DNA of 64,000 nucleotides from an uncultured Clostridia bacterium (GCA_904399395.1 CAJFPJ010000068.1:1-64000), one strand, 5' to 3'; positions 7,895-17,196 are shown, counted from the stretch's first letter. Notes: generated by a model not told the origin, from the letters alone. Program-made: numbers and translations.

Positions 7895-7927
7895 CAGGCA
7901 AGGCCAGGGTGGCTTTGCCTGCCTTTT
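7895..7927 (+). terminator. Intrinsic terminator after the J-domain gene
   Basis: CAGGCAA-g-GCCA and TGGC-t-TTGCCTG form a stem with a three-base loop, then CCTTTTATA. It starts just past the stop codon. Confidence 0.75.
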
Positions 7928-7981
7928 ATAGGGTGTTTAGAATATGATACGGAAAGTATACTGCTGAATCCAGCAGATTGC

Positions 7982-9937
7982 TTAGCTTTGTATATGGCGC
8001 ATTTGATCTACTTCCTGCCATTTGACCTCAAAGCCTGCTCCGTGAGAACAGAAAATAGAACTGGAGGGGTTCTCCATATCCTGATCTTTGTCGTAGGCGA
8101 TCTGCCGGATAACTTCCTCTTCGTTATGGCAGGGCCGGTATCCGGCAGGGCGCAGCTGAATACTGCCTTTCCCCTTGGAAAAGGAGGCCAGCTCCAACGG
8201 GTATTCCAGCATGGTGGAAACAGGCGCTTTCCCTTCTATGCAGGAGCTTTCTCCCTCTGTAAGAGGAGGCTCAAAATTTCCCTGTCTCTGCTGAATGTCG
8301 GAGATGACACGCCCGGCAAGCTCCAGAGGAACCTGGATCCGGAAGGCGTACCAAGGTTCCAGAAGAACGCTGCGGGCCTTTTCCAGCCCCTGGCGGATAG
8401 CTCTGTAGGTAGCCTGGCGGAAATCGCCACCCTCTGTATGCTTCAGATGGTTTCTGCCTGCCGTCAGGGTAATGGTGACGTCCGTCAAAGGAGAACCTGT
8501 GAGTATCCCTCGGTGCTCTTTTTCCAGAATATGGGTAAGGATGAGATTTTGAAAGTTTTTTTCCAGATCGTCTGTGCGACATTCGGAGCGGGCACGGATC
8601 CCCTGCCCGGGTTTACCCGGATCTATGCGGACATGAACCTCCGCGTAATGACGTAGGGGTTCATAGTGGCCATAGCCCATCACAGGCGCTGCCACAGTTT
8701 CCTTATATAGGATGCGTGGCGGCCCGAACTCAACTTGCCAGGAAAACCGCCGGAGAAAAAGTTCCTTCAGGATTTCCAGCTGCACAGAGCCCATCACCTG
8801 CAGATGGATTTCTCCCAAATGGGAGTCGTATCGGATTTTCAGCTCAGGTTCTTCTTCCTCAATAAGGGCGAGCTTGGGAAGGGTCACCGCCGGAGAGAGG
8901 CCGTGAGGCAAGCGGAGCTCTGCGGAGATCACAGGGGAAAGAAACGGGGCCGGTGCTTCTGTCTCTGCTCCCAAAGGGGTTCCGGGCCTCACGGCGGTAA
9001 GCCCGGTGACGGCGCACACATCCCCTGCATGGGCTTCGGGGAGAGGTTGCCATTTTACTCCGCTGTAAAGCCGTATCTGGTCAATTTTCTCTTTGATGGG
9101 GCCGTCTGCTCCCTGGGAAAGGTATTCCACCGTTTCTTTTACTTTCAGGGAGCCGCCTGTGATTTTCAGGAAACTCAGCCGGGTTCCCTTATCATCGTAG
9201 CGCACCTGATACACCCGGGCGGCAAATGCATCTTTCCGCCGGGGTGGCAAGGCCAGGTGTACAAGCCCCCACAACAGGGTATCCACGCCCGACCCTTCCA
9301 AGGCTGACCCCCAGAAGCAGGGGAAGCACCGTCGTTGCCTAACCAGGTTTGCAGCAGCGGATAGCCACTCTTCCGGGGAACCGGTACCATCCAGATACCG
9401 GTTCAGCAGCTCTTCATCCAGCCCGGCCAGCTCTTCCACGGTTTCGGGAGAGAGAAACTCCGCATCTTTTTCCATCCACAGGCAGTCAGGGCTCAGCTTG
9501 CGGCGAAGTTCCCGAAGAGAGACACTTTTCTCTGCACCTGGCCGATCGGCTTTATTGAGAAACAGAAGGGTTGGGATATTGTATTCTTTCAGAAGCTCCC
9601 AGATGGTTTCCGTATGGGGCTGAATCCCCTCTGCCGCGCTGATGACCAGCACCGCATAATCCAGAACCTGTAGGCAGCGTTCCATCTCAGGAGCAAAGTC
9701 TGTGTGTCCTGGTGTGTCGATCAAGGTGAAGGTGCGGCCGCCGGCGGAAAAGACCGCCTGTTTCGTATATACGGTAATTCCCCGGGCTCGTTCTGCCTCG
9801 TCCGTATCCAGAAAGGTATCCCGATGATCTACCCGGCCCAGTTTCCGTATAGCCCCTGCTTGGTAGAGAAGAGCCTCTGTCAGTGTGGTTTTTCCGGCAT
9901 CCACATGAGCGAGAATTCCCAGAACAGTGTTTTCCAT
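7982..9937 (-). CDS. TetM-like translation-factor GTPase
   Basis: A 651-residue GTPase of the EF-G-like group that includes the TetM/TetO/TetW ribosomal protection proteins. Switch motifs are intact: AHVDAGKTT (10-18), RGIT (52-55), DTPGH (74-78), NKAD (128-131). The length and domain layout match TetM, but much of the sequence outside the GTPase core differs from what I remember of Tet(W) and Tet(M). It is safest called a chromosomal TetM-like translation factor; tetracycline resistance is not shown. Its ATG overlaps the stop of the upstream adenylyltransferase gene (TAATG), and GAGGA precedes the start inside that gene, so the two are translationally coupled. Confidence 0.8.
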   Translation of the reverse strand: MENTVLGILAHVDAGKTTLTEALLYQAGAIRKLGRVDHRDTFLDTDEAERARGITVYTKQAVFSAGGRTFTLIDTPGHTDFAPEMERCLQVLDYAVLVISAAEGIQPHTETIWELLKEYNIPTLLFLNKADRPGAEKSVSLRELRRKLSPDCLWMEKDAEFLSPETVEELAGLDEELLNRYLDGTGSPEEWLSAAANLVRQRRCFPCFWGSALEGSGVDTLLWGLVHLALPPRRKDAFAARVYQVRYDDKGTRLSFLKITGGSLKVKETVEYLSQGADGPIKEKIDQIRLYSGVKWQPLPEAHAGDVCAVTGLTAVRPGTPLGAETEAPAPFLSPVISAELRLPHGLSPAVTLPKLALIEEEEPELKIRYDSHLGEIHLQVMGSVQLEILKELFLRRFSWQVEFGPPRILYKETVAAPVMGYGHYEPLRHYAEVHVRIDPGKPGQGIRARSECRTDDLEKNFQNLILTHILEKEHRGILTGSPLTDVTITLTAGRNHLKHTEGGDFRQATYRAIRQGLEKARSVLLEPWYAFRIQVPLELAGRVISDIQQRQGNFEPPLTEGESSCIEGKAPVSTMLEYPLELASFSKGKGSIQLRPAGYRPCHNEEEVIRQIAYDKDQDMENPSSSIFCSHGAGFEVKWQEVDQMRHIQS

Positions 9938-10866
9938 TATGTTCCTCTTTTCTTTATATTGCTGTGTGATAAAGGAGCGATTGTATGGGGAGAATCCGGC
10001 TGGTCCCCGTTGCGCTTTGTATGGCGGTACTCCTGAAAAAAGAAATCGATATATTTTGTTACATTCCGGTCATATGAAGGATAGGAATATCCCAGAGCCA
10101 AAGCTGTTTTTCCTGAAGCTTCCCGGAAGAGCTCGGCACAGGCAAAGAGAGAAGCCCATAAAGCGTCAAGACTGTCTTCCCGATAGGTGGAAATAAGCTT
10201 TTTCCATTGGGCGGCTGGAATGTGTTTATCAAGAAATTTGTAGTTTTTTCCCATGCTGAAGGTGAACCCTTCCCGGACTCCCGCCTGCCAGGAAAGCATC
10301 CGGAGAAGCTCGGAGCGCATTAGATGCAGATGATCGACCGCATAGAGGAATTCTTTCCGGCAGATTCCCTTGACCACATAAGGGGCTATGTTCCAAAATT
10401 CATTGCAGCAGTCGTCAAAGGAACGAGAGCTGGGCTTTTGCAGCCGGTAATCCACATCAGAGGGAACGATAGCCTGGGGGAGGCATCCATCCTTATCCAG
10501 CAGAATTGTGCGGAGAGAGTCTACCTGCAGATAGCTGGCTAGTTGATCGACTGAAAGAAGCGTCAGATCCATTTTAGCGAAATCCTCAAACAGGATAAGA
10601 TAGGAATATCCAGCTTCCTCCGGTGGGAAAAGTTCCATGTCCTCTGGTTTCTGCATGATGAGGTAGGGGCCGAAAGGCGCAAGCCATTCATCACTCACCG
10701 TAAAGGAGGATATATCGGTGACGAAATAGGTCACGTCAAAATCCTGAAATTGGTCGGAGGGAATATTGGAGTTTACCCGGGACCCCTCCATCCCCACAAG
10801 GCGGATGCGGCTGTCGAATTTTGCAAAGGAAAGGATCTGTTCCATCATTTGATCAGGTGTACGCAT
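9937..10866 (-). CDS. ANT(6)/AadE-like aminoglycoside 6-adenylyltransferase family
   Basis: A 309-residue nucleotidyltransferase of the AadE family. Members transfer AMP from ATP to the 6-hydroxyl of streptomycin. The active-site pattern is complete: MEGSRVN (26-32) and QDFDVTYFVTD (41-51), with two acidic metal ligands (D42, D44). Length is close to known ANT(6) enzymes (about 285-302) with a short extra C-terminal tail. Start chosen at ATG 10866, which follows GGAGGG; a longer frame to 10893 has no site. It is first in a two-gene unit with the TetM-like GTPase. There is no mobile element next to it, so it may be an intrinsic chromosomal enzyme. Activity on drugs is unproven. Confidence 0.85.
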   Translation of the reverse strand: MRTPDQMMEQILSFAKFDSRIRLVGMEGSRVNSNIPSDQFQDFDVTYFVTDISSFTVSDEWLAPFGPYLIMQKPEDMELFPPEEAGYSYLILFEDFAKMDLTLLSVDQLASYLQVDSLRTILLDKDGCLPQAIVPSDVDYRLQKPSSRSFDDCCNEFWNIAPYVVKGICRKEFLYAVDHLHLMRSELLRMLSWQAGVREGFTFSMGKNYKFLDKHIPAAQWKKLISTYREDSLDALWASLFACAELFREASGKTALALGYSYPSYDRNVTKYIDFFFQEYRHTKRNGDQPDSPHTIAPLSHSNIKKRGT

Positions 10867-11118
10867 GAAAATCCCTCCATTTTCTTTTTGCAATAAAATG
10901 TATTTCCGATATCTGGTATGAATATCAGTTTAATTTTCTTTTCTATTTCTGTCAATTCCATACTCTGAAACAGTAAAAAAGTTAAGGAATGCGAGCGCAC
11001 AAAACCACAACAAAGAGGAATACGCGGCTTTTATAGTTTGGAAAATATAAAAATCCCAATGCGCTTTCCGAAAAAAATAGTTTGTACTGCGGCCGGGTCT
11101 TCCCCTTTTCGAAAAACG

Positions 11119-11127
11119 TGCTATAAT
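11119..11127 (+). promoter_or_regulatory. Extended -10 promoter for trkA-trkH
   Basis: TG-C-TATAAT (TG at 11119-11120, TATAAT at 11122-11127) is a good extended -10 element; no clear -35 is seen. It leaves a leader of about 130 bases before trkA. I saw no c-di-AMP riboswitch pattern in that leader. Confidence 0.55.
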
Positions 11128-11262
11128 AGGGGACATATCCTTAATAAATTTTTAATAATTTAGGATTTCTAATGGTAAGGAGTAAGAATTTTTGTAGAAC
11201 GACATGGCCTTAAGCTGTGGTATATGTGTTAAGGAAACAGAGAAAAAAGAGGGAGAATTACT

Positions 11263-12621
11263 ATGACGATCATCATAGTGGGCTGTGGCAAAGTGGGAGT
11301 AGCTTTGGCGCGCCTGCTCAGCGTGGAAGAACATAACATCGTGATGATAGACACGGTGGCGCAGAAGATTCAGGATGTTACGGAAGAGTTGGATGTAATG
11401 GGAATCGTGGGGAACGGTTCCTCCATCGGTGTTTTGACAGAAGCGGGCATGCAGGATGCTGATCTTCTGATTGCTGTGACAGGTTCAGACGAGCTGAACC
11501 TTCTCTGCTGTATGTTTGCAAAGAAAGCAGGCCACTGCCATGCCATTGCCCGTGTGCGCAACCCTGCTTACAGCCATGAGTTGGAATTTATAAAAGAACA
11601 ATTGGGTATTTCCACCATAATCAACCCGGAGCTGGCTGCGGCTATTGAGATTTCCCGGCTTCTCCGTTTCCCTTCTGCCAGCAAGATTGATACCTTTGCC
11701 GATGGAAAAGTACGGCTGATAAAGTTTGAGATCCGAAAAGAGCATCTGCTGGATGGCGTCCCAGTGCAGGATATCCCCGGAAGAATGGGATGCGATGTGC
11801 TGGTGTGCGCTGTGGAGAGAGGGGAGAATGTGGTCATCCCCGGCGGTGATTTTCTTTTGCAAACGGGGGACGAAGTCTCTCTCATAGCTACCAAGAAAAA
11901 TGCGGCTGCGTTTTTTCAGCGGATAGGAATGGATATCCAACCGGTGAAAAGCGCTTTGATCGTAGGCGGCGGCACCATCGGATATTATCTGGCAAAACGC
12001 CTTCTGGAAGCGGGGATCCACGTCCGCATTGTGGAGCTTGATCCACGGCGATGTGAGGTTTTAACAGAGCTGCTCCCAAAGGCTACTATCCTGCAAGGAG
12101 ATGGAACAGATCGCCGCTTGCTTTTGCAGGAGGGCCTTCCTATGGCGGAAGCCTTCGTGACTCTTACCAATCTGGATGAAGAAAACATCCTTCTGGCTCT
12201 CTTTGCCAAAAAGCACAGCCAGGCTAAACTGGTTACGAAAGTGAATCGTCTGGAATTTGATGACATCATTGAGGGAATGAACATCGGAAGTGTAGTATAT
12301 CCCAAATACATGACTTGTGATTTTATTCTGCAGTATGTGCGGGCGCTGCAGAATGAGGCGGGAAACAATGTTAAGACTCTCTACCGCATTCTGGATGATC
12401 GTGTGGAGGCTTTGGAATTTACTATCCACGAGGAATCTCCTGTCATTGGCGTGCCTCTAACAGATCTGCCCCTGAAGAAAAATCAATTGGTCTGCTGCAT
12501 CACCCGGGGCGATGAGATCTTTATCCCCAGAGGTGGGGATGCGATCCAGCCCGGCGATACAGTAATTGTGGTCACGCTGGAGCAGGGACTTCACGACGTG
12601 CAGGATATTTTAGAGGAATGA
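11263..12621 (+). CDS. trkA: TrkA, peripheral nucleotide-binding subunit of potassium uptake
   Basis: A 452-residue regulator with two RCK units, each an N-terminal Rossmann domain (IIIVGCGKVG at 3-12 and ALIVGGGTIG near 230) followed by a TrkA-C domain. It binds NAD(H) or ATP on the cytoplasmic face and gates the TrkH channel. The length is that of the classical tandem TrkA rather than the single-unit KtrA. GAGGGAGA precedes ATG 11263. trkH starts 13 bases downstream, so the two genes form one operon encoding a full Trk system. Confidence 0.95.
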   Translation: MTIIIVGCGKVGVALARLLSVEEHNIVMIDTVAQKIQDVTEELDVMGIVGNGSSIGVLTEAGMQDADLLIAVTGSDELNLLCCMFAKKAGHCHAIARVRNPAYSHELEFIKEQLGISTIINPELAAAIEISRLLRFPSASKIDTFADGKVRLIKFEIRKEHLLDGVPVQDIPGRMGCDVLVCAVERGENVVIPGGDFLLQTGDEVSLIATKKNAAAFFQRIGMDIQPVKSALIVGGGTIGYYLAKRLLEAGIHVRIVELDPRRCEVLTELLPKATILQGDGTDRRLLLQEGLPMAEAFVTLTNLDEENILLALFAKKHSQAKLVTKVNRLEFDDIIEGMNIGSVVYPKYMTCDFILQYVRALQNEAGNNVKTLYRILDDRVEALEFTIHEESPVIGVPLTDLPLKKNQLVCCITRGDEIFIPRGGDAIQPGDTVIVVTLEQGLHDVQDILEE

Positions 12622-12634
12622 CGAGGGCAAAACG

Positions 12635-14074
12635 ATGAATCTTTCTATGGTGCTGTATCTGATAGGCTGGATCCTGGCCTGTGAGGGGACTCTCCTTTTG
12701 CTGCCTGCAATTACCGCACTTTTGTATGGAGAAACGGCCGTATGGAGCTTTCTGGCTACAACTGCGTTGTGCCTTGCAGTGGGGATTCCACTTGTAATTA
12801 AAAAGCCTCGGAACAGGGTGTTCCATCTGAAAGAGGGATTTGTAACCACCGCCCTGGGGTGGATCCTTCTCAGTGTGATGGGGGCGCTCCCGTTTCTTTT
12901 TACAGGTGCTATTTCTAACCCAGTGGATGCGTTGTTCGAAACCGTATCCGGTTTTACCACTACAGGCGCCAGTATCCTAAAGGATGTGGAGATCCTGCCG
13001 AAAAGCCTTCTGTTTTGGAGAAGCTTCACCCACTGGATCGGCGGAATGGGAGTGCTTGTTTTTCTGCTCTCTCTGCTGCCTCTCACAGGGGGCTCCCATG
13101 TGAATTTGATGAAGGCCGAGAGCCCTGGTCCTCAGGTGGAAAAGCTGGTTCCCAAGGTGCAGTCCACGGCCAAGATTTTGTATGGGATTTATCTGGGGCT
13201 TACAGCTTTAGAGGTGATCCTTCTTCTGGCGGGCGGTATGTCACTGTTTGATGCTTTGACTACATCTTTCGGCACAGCTGGTACGGGCGGTTTTGGAATA
13301 AAAAATACCAGTATGGCGGAGTACTCTATATATCTGCAAGTAGTGGTTACCGTCTTTATGATTCTATTCGGAATCAATTTTAATTTTTATTTCCTTCTTC
13401 TGATGGGCAAGTTCCGCAAGGCATTTTTCAGCGAAGAGGTTCGCTGTTATATCGGGATTATCTTGATCACCACCGTGATTATTACATTTAATATCCAAGG
13501 CATGTATGAGAGTCTTGGACATGCCTTTCAGCAGGCGGCCTTTCAGGTGGGCTCTATTATCACCACCACAGGTTTTTCCACTACAGACTTTAACTTGTGG
13601 CCAGAGGTTTCCAAAACAATTCTGGTTATGCTTATGTTTGTGGGAGCCTGCGCCGGCAGCACCGGCGGAGGAATAAAGGTCTCCCGTCTGGTAATCCTGT
13701 TTAAGAGTGTAAACAAAGAGCTCCATCAGATTTTGCATCCCCGGAGCATCCGCAAAATCAATATGGATGGGAAAACTGTCCCTCACGAGGTGGTGCGCGC
13801 TACCAACGTGTTTATGGTGGCTTATGTGTTGGTGTTCAGCCTTTCGGTCCTTCTGATCGGCTTTGATGATCATGACCTGATTACGAATTTTACCGCCGTG
13901 GCCGCCACGCTGAATAATATCGGCCCCGGATTGGAAATGGTAGGGCCCGTCCAGAATTTTAGCCTATATTCCGATGGGGCTACCTGTGTCCTTATTTTTG
14001 ATATGCTGGCGGGCAGGCTGGAACTGTTTCCCCTTCTTTTGCTGTTCCGGAAGGATACCTGGCAGAAATTTTAG
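12635..14074 (+). CDS. trkH: TrkH potassium transporter channel subunit
   Basis: A 479-residue membrane protein of the TrkH/KtrB family, which forms the potassium-translocating pore. Selectivity-filter-like repeats are visible: SGFTTTGAS near 107, FGTAGTGGFG near 210, TTGFSTTDF near 307 and AATLNNIGPG near 430. The ends are complete and the C-terminus has the usual FDMLAGRLELFP block. Its gene follows trkA by 13 bases, so assembly of the complex is coordinated. Confidence 0.95.
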   Translation: MNLSMVLYLIGWILACEGTLLLLPAITALLYGETAVWSFLATTALCLAVGIPLVIKKPRNRVFHLKEGFVTTALGWILLSVMGALPFLFTGAISNPVDALFETVSGFTTTGASILKDVEILPKSLLFWRSFTHWIGGMGVLVFLLSLLPLTGGSHVNLMKAESPGPQVEKLVPKVQSTAKILYGIYLGLTALEVILLLAGGMSLFDALTTSFGTAGTGGFGIKNTSMAEYSIYLQVVVTVFMILFGINFNFYFLLLMGKFRKAFFSEEVRCYIGIILITTVIITFNIQGMYESLGHAFQQAAFQVGSIITTTGFSTTDFNLWPEVSKTILVMLMFVGACAGSTGGGIKVSRLVILFKSVNKELHQILHPRSIRKINMDGKTVPHEVVRATNVFMVAYVLVFSLSVLLIGFDDHDLITNFTAVAATLNNIGPGLEMVGPVQNFSLYSDGATCVLIFDMLAGRLELFPLLLLFRKDTWQKF

Positions 14075-14079
14075 CCATT

Positions 14080-14154
14080 TGCGGCCTATGAAATACGGGC
14101 GGGCAAGTGTGCTGGAGTTTTTTTGGCGGGGAGATCCCGGTTCTATAGGCCGCA
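14080..14154 (+). other. Distant 10-bp inverted repeat after trkH
   Basis: TGCGGCCTAT (14080-14089) and ATAGGCCGCA (14145-14154) bracket 55 bases that include a seven-T run. It could fold into a long-looped stem ending the trk transcript, but it does not look like a standard terminator. The remaining gap to 14349 holds only the promoter at 14167-14195. Confidence 0.35.
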
Positions 14155-14166
14155 GATTCCTTCTGC

Positions 14167-14195
14167 TTGACAGACCTTTGATGCTATGCTACTCT
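14167..14195 (+). promoter_or_regulatory. Sigma-A promoter for the ZIP transporter gene
   Basis: TTGACA (14167-14172), 17-base spacer, TACTCT (14190-14195). The leader to the gene is about 150 bases; no metal-responsive operator was recognised. Confidence 0.65.
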
Positions 14196-14349
14196 ACATT
14201 TGGTTAGTTATAGTAAACTTTTGCGACACTGAAGACAGGAATATATTCAATAAAATCGGAGAAAGCGGGCAGCCGGCTCTGTAGATGCGGATAGTGCAGC
14301 CGGTTTCTCCGGTATTTCAGAACTTATGGAAAAGTGAGGGGAGACGGAA

Positions 14350-15144
14350 TTGGGAAAATCCTTGCTGTGGGCTTCAACGGGAACGGGATTCACTTTTTTG
14401 ATGACGACGCTGGGGGCTGCTTTGGTATTCTTTTTCCGCGGGGAGATAAAAAGAAATATCCAGCGGGTGTTTTTGGGCTTTGCTGCCGGCGTGATGGTAG
14501 CTGCTTCTGTGTGGAGTCTTTTGATCCCAGCCATTGAAGAAGCGGAGCAATCGGGAATACCGGGATGGCTTCCCGCTGCGGGTGGGTTTGTTTTGGGTGT
14601 TGGGTTCCTGATGCTCATGGATACGCTGATGCCCCATCTCCATCCAGGATCGGTAAAAGCAGAAGGGTTGGAATCTTCCTGGAAAAGAACCACCCTGATG
14701 GTCCTGGCCGTTACGCTGCATAATATTCCGGAGGGAATGGCGGTGGGCCTTTCCTTTGCTATGGCTGCCCAAGAAGGCGGTGATGCGGTTGCCTATACGT
14801 CGGCTATGACTCTGGCCCTGGGAATCGGTATTCAGAATTTTCCAGAAGGGGCAGCTATTTCTCTACCTCTTCGCCAAGAAGGGCTCAGTCGGTGGAAATC
14901 CTTTCTCTACGGAAGTCTTTCCGGTGTGGTGGAACCTATTTTCGGTATATTGGTTGTTTTGGCGGCGGGAGGCGTTCAGCCATTTATGCCATGGCTTCTC
15001 AGCTTTGCGGCAGGCGCCATGATTTATGTGGTGGTAGAGGAGCTGATTCCTGAAGCACATCTGGGTGAGCATTCTAATGTGGGAACTTTGGGTGTTATGG
15101 CTGGCTTCTTGGTCATGATGGTATTGGATGTGGCTCTGGGATAA
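14350..15144 (+). CDS. ZIP family metal transporter
   Basis: A 264-residue membrane protein of the ZIP family, which imports zinc or other divalent metals across the cytoplasmic membrane. The binuclear metal-site motifs are present in the two central helices: HNIPEG (about 124-129) and QNFPEG (about 159-164). A short His-containing loop (PHLHPG) lies between helices 3 and 4. About eight hydrophobic segments can be counted. Translation starts at TTG 14350, which follows GGGGAGA; no nearby ATG fits. It is a single-gene unit between its own promoter and a strong terminator. The metal specificity cannot be read from the sequence. Confidence 0.9.
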   Translation: MGKSLLWASTGTGFTFLMTTLGAALVFFFRGEIKRNIQRVFLGFAAGVMVAASVWSLLIPAIEEAEQSGIPGWLPAAGGFVLGVGFLMLMDTLMPHLHPGSVKAEGLESSWKRTTLMVLAVTLHNIPEGMAVGLSFAMAAQEGGDAVAYTSAMTLALGIGIQNFPEGAAISLPLRQEGLSRWKSFLYGSLSGVVEPIFGILVVLAAGGVQPFMPWLLSFAAGAMIYVVVEELIPEAHLGEHSNVGTLGVMAGFLVMMVLDVALG

Positions 15145-15154
15145 CCGGGTTGAC

Positions 15155-15194
15155 AAAAGGGCGGTGCAGTTTAAAATAACTGCACCGCCCTTTT
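15155..15194. terminator. Bidirectional intrinsic terminator
   Basis: A perfect 17-bp stem (AAAAGGGCGGTGCAGTT with its complement) and a six-base loop, with T/A tracts on both sides. It separates the convergent ZIP and pepF genes. Confidence 0.9.
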
Positions 15195-15231
15195 CAGTGT
15201 GTTTTTTAATAAGGAATATCCTAGCAAGAAT

Positions 15232-16929
15232 TTATATCTGATGTTCTTTCAGCCATTCCCGCACTCTGGAGCAGATGACCTTCAGGGTTCCGTCTTCGAG
15301 GGGAGAAAGAAGACCTGCAGATTTGACCAGGTCTAAAAAGCTGTATTTTCCGCCTTTTTTGGTAAAGGCAAGATAGGTTTTCCATGCCTCATCCCAGTTA
15401 TCCAGGGATTTTATCCAAAATTGAAGTGCGATGGTTTGTGCCATGCAGTAATCCACATAATAGAAGGGATTTAGATAGATGTGCATTTTCCACTGCCAAC
15501 TTGACCCGCGGCTGTAGAAGGGAAGATCTGCATAGTCTGCATAGGGATAGTAGACAGCGTTCAGCTTGGCCCATTCGGCATTGCGTTGCTCTGGAGTCAG
15601 TTCCGGCCGGCGGTATACGATTTCCTGAAAATGATCCACCATACAGCCATATGGAATAAAGGTCAGCGCATCCTCTGCATGAGCCAGTTCATATTTATCG
15701 GTTGCTTTTCCGAAAAACAGGGAATGCCAGGGAGCGGTGAGAAACTCCATAGACATAGAATGAGTTTCCGCCCCGTCCATAGTGGGAAGGCGCAGATTGA
15801 TGGGGTATACACCTTCCTTGGCCGAAGTGTAAAAGGCAAAGGCATGACCCGCCTCGTGGGTGAGCACGTCCACATCGGCACTGGTGCCGTTGAAATTAGA
15901 GAAAATAAAAGGATATTTGTATTCTTCCATAAAAGTGCAATATCCGCCGGGGGCTTTTCCCTCTTTAGCTTCCACATCAAAGAGATCGGCATCCATCATC
16001 AGCTGGATGAATTCTGCTGTTTCAGGAGACATCTCGGTATACATCTTCCGGCCAGCTTCCATGATTTCTTCCTTGGAGCCCTCTGGGGCGGCATTTCCAT
16101 CGGGAAAACAGAAAAGATCATCCCAGAATTTAAAGTCCGTTACACCGATGCGCTTAGCCTGAGCGGCCTTGATCTCTGATGCAATGGGGACGATCTCCTC
16201 CACCACCTGGCGGCGGAAATTGGCAACCCCCTTCGGGTCGTAGCAGTTGCGCTGCCGGCGCAGGTAGCCGAGCTCCACGAAGTCCCTGTAGCCGAGAGCC
16301 TTGGCTTGGGCGGTGCGGTTTTTTACAAGCTGATCAAAAAGGCTGTCAAACTCTTCCTGATGCTCATCAAAGAAACGGCCTTCCGCCTCAAAAGCTTTCC
16401 GGCGAATCTCCCTATCTGGATTCATCTTAAAAGGCACCAGCTGAGCAATTGTGCATATTTTTCCCTCAAAGGGGATTTGAGCGCTGGCATAGAGCTTTTG
16501 ATATTTAGAGCAGAGGCTGTTTTCCTCCTGCATCAAGGGAATAATCGCAGGGGAGAAGGCTTTTTCTGCCATCTCCATATTTTTGAACCAGATTTCGCCG
16601 TACTCCTGTTCCAATTCCCGGCGCAGGGGCGAGTGAAGAAGGGCGCGGTTCAACTCATTGCGCTTTTCCTCAAGCAGAGGGGCCAGATTATCGAAATATT
16701 CCTGTTCCTTTTCATAGAAGGGATCCCGCGTGTCGATGGTGTGGCGGATAGAGGCGATATTCTGTAAAGTATCTATTTCTGCCTCCAGCTTCTGGGCTTC
16801 ATCAATGATGGATCGGGCTTCGTCAAGAGTTTCAGCTGCGTCCATCCGCTTCGCCAGCTCAGAAAAAGCAGAGCAGAAGCGTTCGCCGTCGGGCCTAGAG
16901 TAGGGAAGCTCGGAAAATTTTCGGATCAT
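15232..16929 (-). CDS. pepF: M3 family oligoendopeptidase F
   Basis: A 565-residue zinc metallopeptidase of family M3 that cleaves imported oligopeptides in the cytoplasm. The HExxH zinc motif is seen as LTHEAGHAF with the downstream helix (THSMSMEFL) that carries the third ligand. The N-terminal half is the helical PepF domain. The start at ATG 16929 gives the family's usual beginning (MIRKFSELPY) and has GGAGG ten bases upstream; a longer frame to 17160 adds a non-family stretch. It has a palindromic site just upstream that may be its operator, and a shared terminator downstream. Confidence 0.9.
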   Translation of the reverse strand: MIRKFSELPYSRPDGERFCSAFSELAKRMDAAETLDEARSIIDEAQKLEAEIDTLQNIASIRHTIDTRDPFYEKEQEYFDNLAPLLEEKRNELNRALLHSPLRRELEQEYGEIWFKNMEMAEKAFSPAIIPLMQEENSLCSKYQKLYASAQIPFEGKICTIAQLVPFKMNPDREIRRKAFEAEGRFFDEHQEEFDSLFDQLVKNRTAQAKALGYRDFVELGYLRRQRNCYDPKGVANFRRQVVEEIVPIASEIKAAQAKRIGVTDFKFWDDLFCFPDGNAAPEGSKEEIMEAGRKMYTEMSPETAEFIQLMMDADLFDVEAKEGKAPGGYCTFMEEYKYPFIFSNFNGTSADVDVLTHEAGHAFAFYTSAKEGVYPINLRLPTMDGAETHSMSMEFLTAPWHSLFFGKATDKYELAHAEDALTFIPYGCMVDHFQEIVYRRPELTPEQRNAEWAKLNAVYYPYADYADLPFYSRGSSWQWKMHIYLNPFYYVDYCMAQTIALQFWIKSLDNWDEAWKTYLAFTKKGGKYSFLDLVKSAGLLSPLEDGTLKVICSRVREWLKEHQI

Positions 16930-16971
16930 ATAGGGAATTCCTCCTTTTGACTGAAGTCTGTTGTATGTTGT

Positions 16972-16994
16972 ATACAATATAGGGTATATTGTAT
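16972..16994 (-). promoter_or_regulatory. Perfect palindrome upstream of pepF, probable operator
   Basis: ATACAATATA-GGG-TATATTGTAT: 10-bp arms around three bases, 43 bases upstream of the pepF start. On the minus strand it would overlap the -10 region of a promoter with a TTGCTT-like -35 element near 17015. Operator function is inferred from symmetry and position. Confidence 0.5.
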
Positions 16995-17153
16995 TTGTTT
17001 TCCGGAAAAGCAAACCAAAAGGCTGGAATCGGATGAGAATCCAGGTTTTGGATCCGGTACCTTTTAATACTAGCACTTCGGGAAGTCTTTTGCAACAGAT
17101 TGCAGATGACGGCAGAAGAAGGAAAACAGCTGTCGGAAGAGCTTGTCTTCCGG

Positions 17154-17182
17154 TTGACAAACGGAAAGGGGTAAAATATAAT
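17154..17182 (+). promoter_or_regulatory. Consensus sigma-A promoter upstream of asnA
   Basis: TTGACA (17154-17159), 17-base spacer, TATAAT (17177-17182): an exact consensus. The predicted start near 17189 is only about eight bases before a strong terminator, which makes read-through into asnA conditional. Confidence 0.85.
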
Positions 17183-17196
17183 AAAAAAGTCGGAAT

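Noticed and set aside
7982..10866. Calling the pair transferable tetracycline and streptomycin resistance genes
   Set aside because: The GTPase differs widely from known Tet proteins outside the G domain, and no mobile element is present; only family membership can be claimed.
10930..11136. Minus-strand frame of 68 codons before trkA
   Set aside because: It overlaps the trkA promoter region, has no ribosome site and looks like antisense noise.
11128..11262. c-di-AMP riboswitch upstream of trkA
   Set aside because: The leader is short and lacks the conserved segments of the ydaO-type motif.
14250..14310. Short direct repeat GCAGCCGG at about 14268 and 14297 upstream of the ZIP gene
   Set aside because: Two copies only, with no associated element; too little to support a mobile or regulatory feature.
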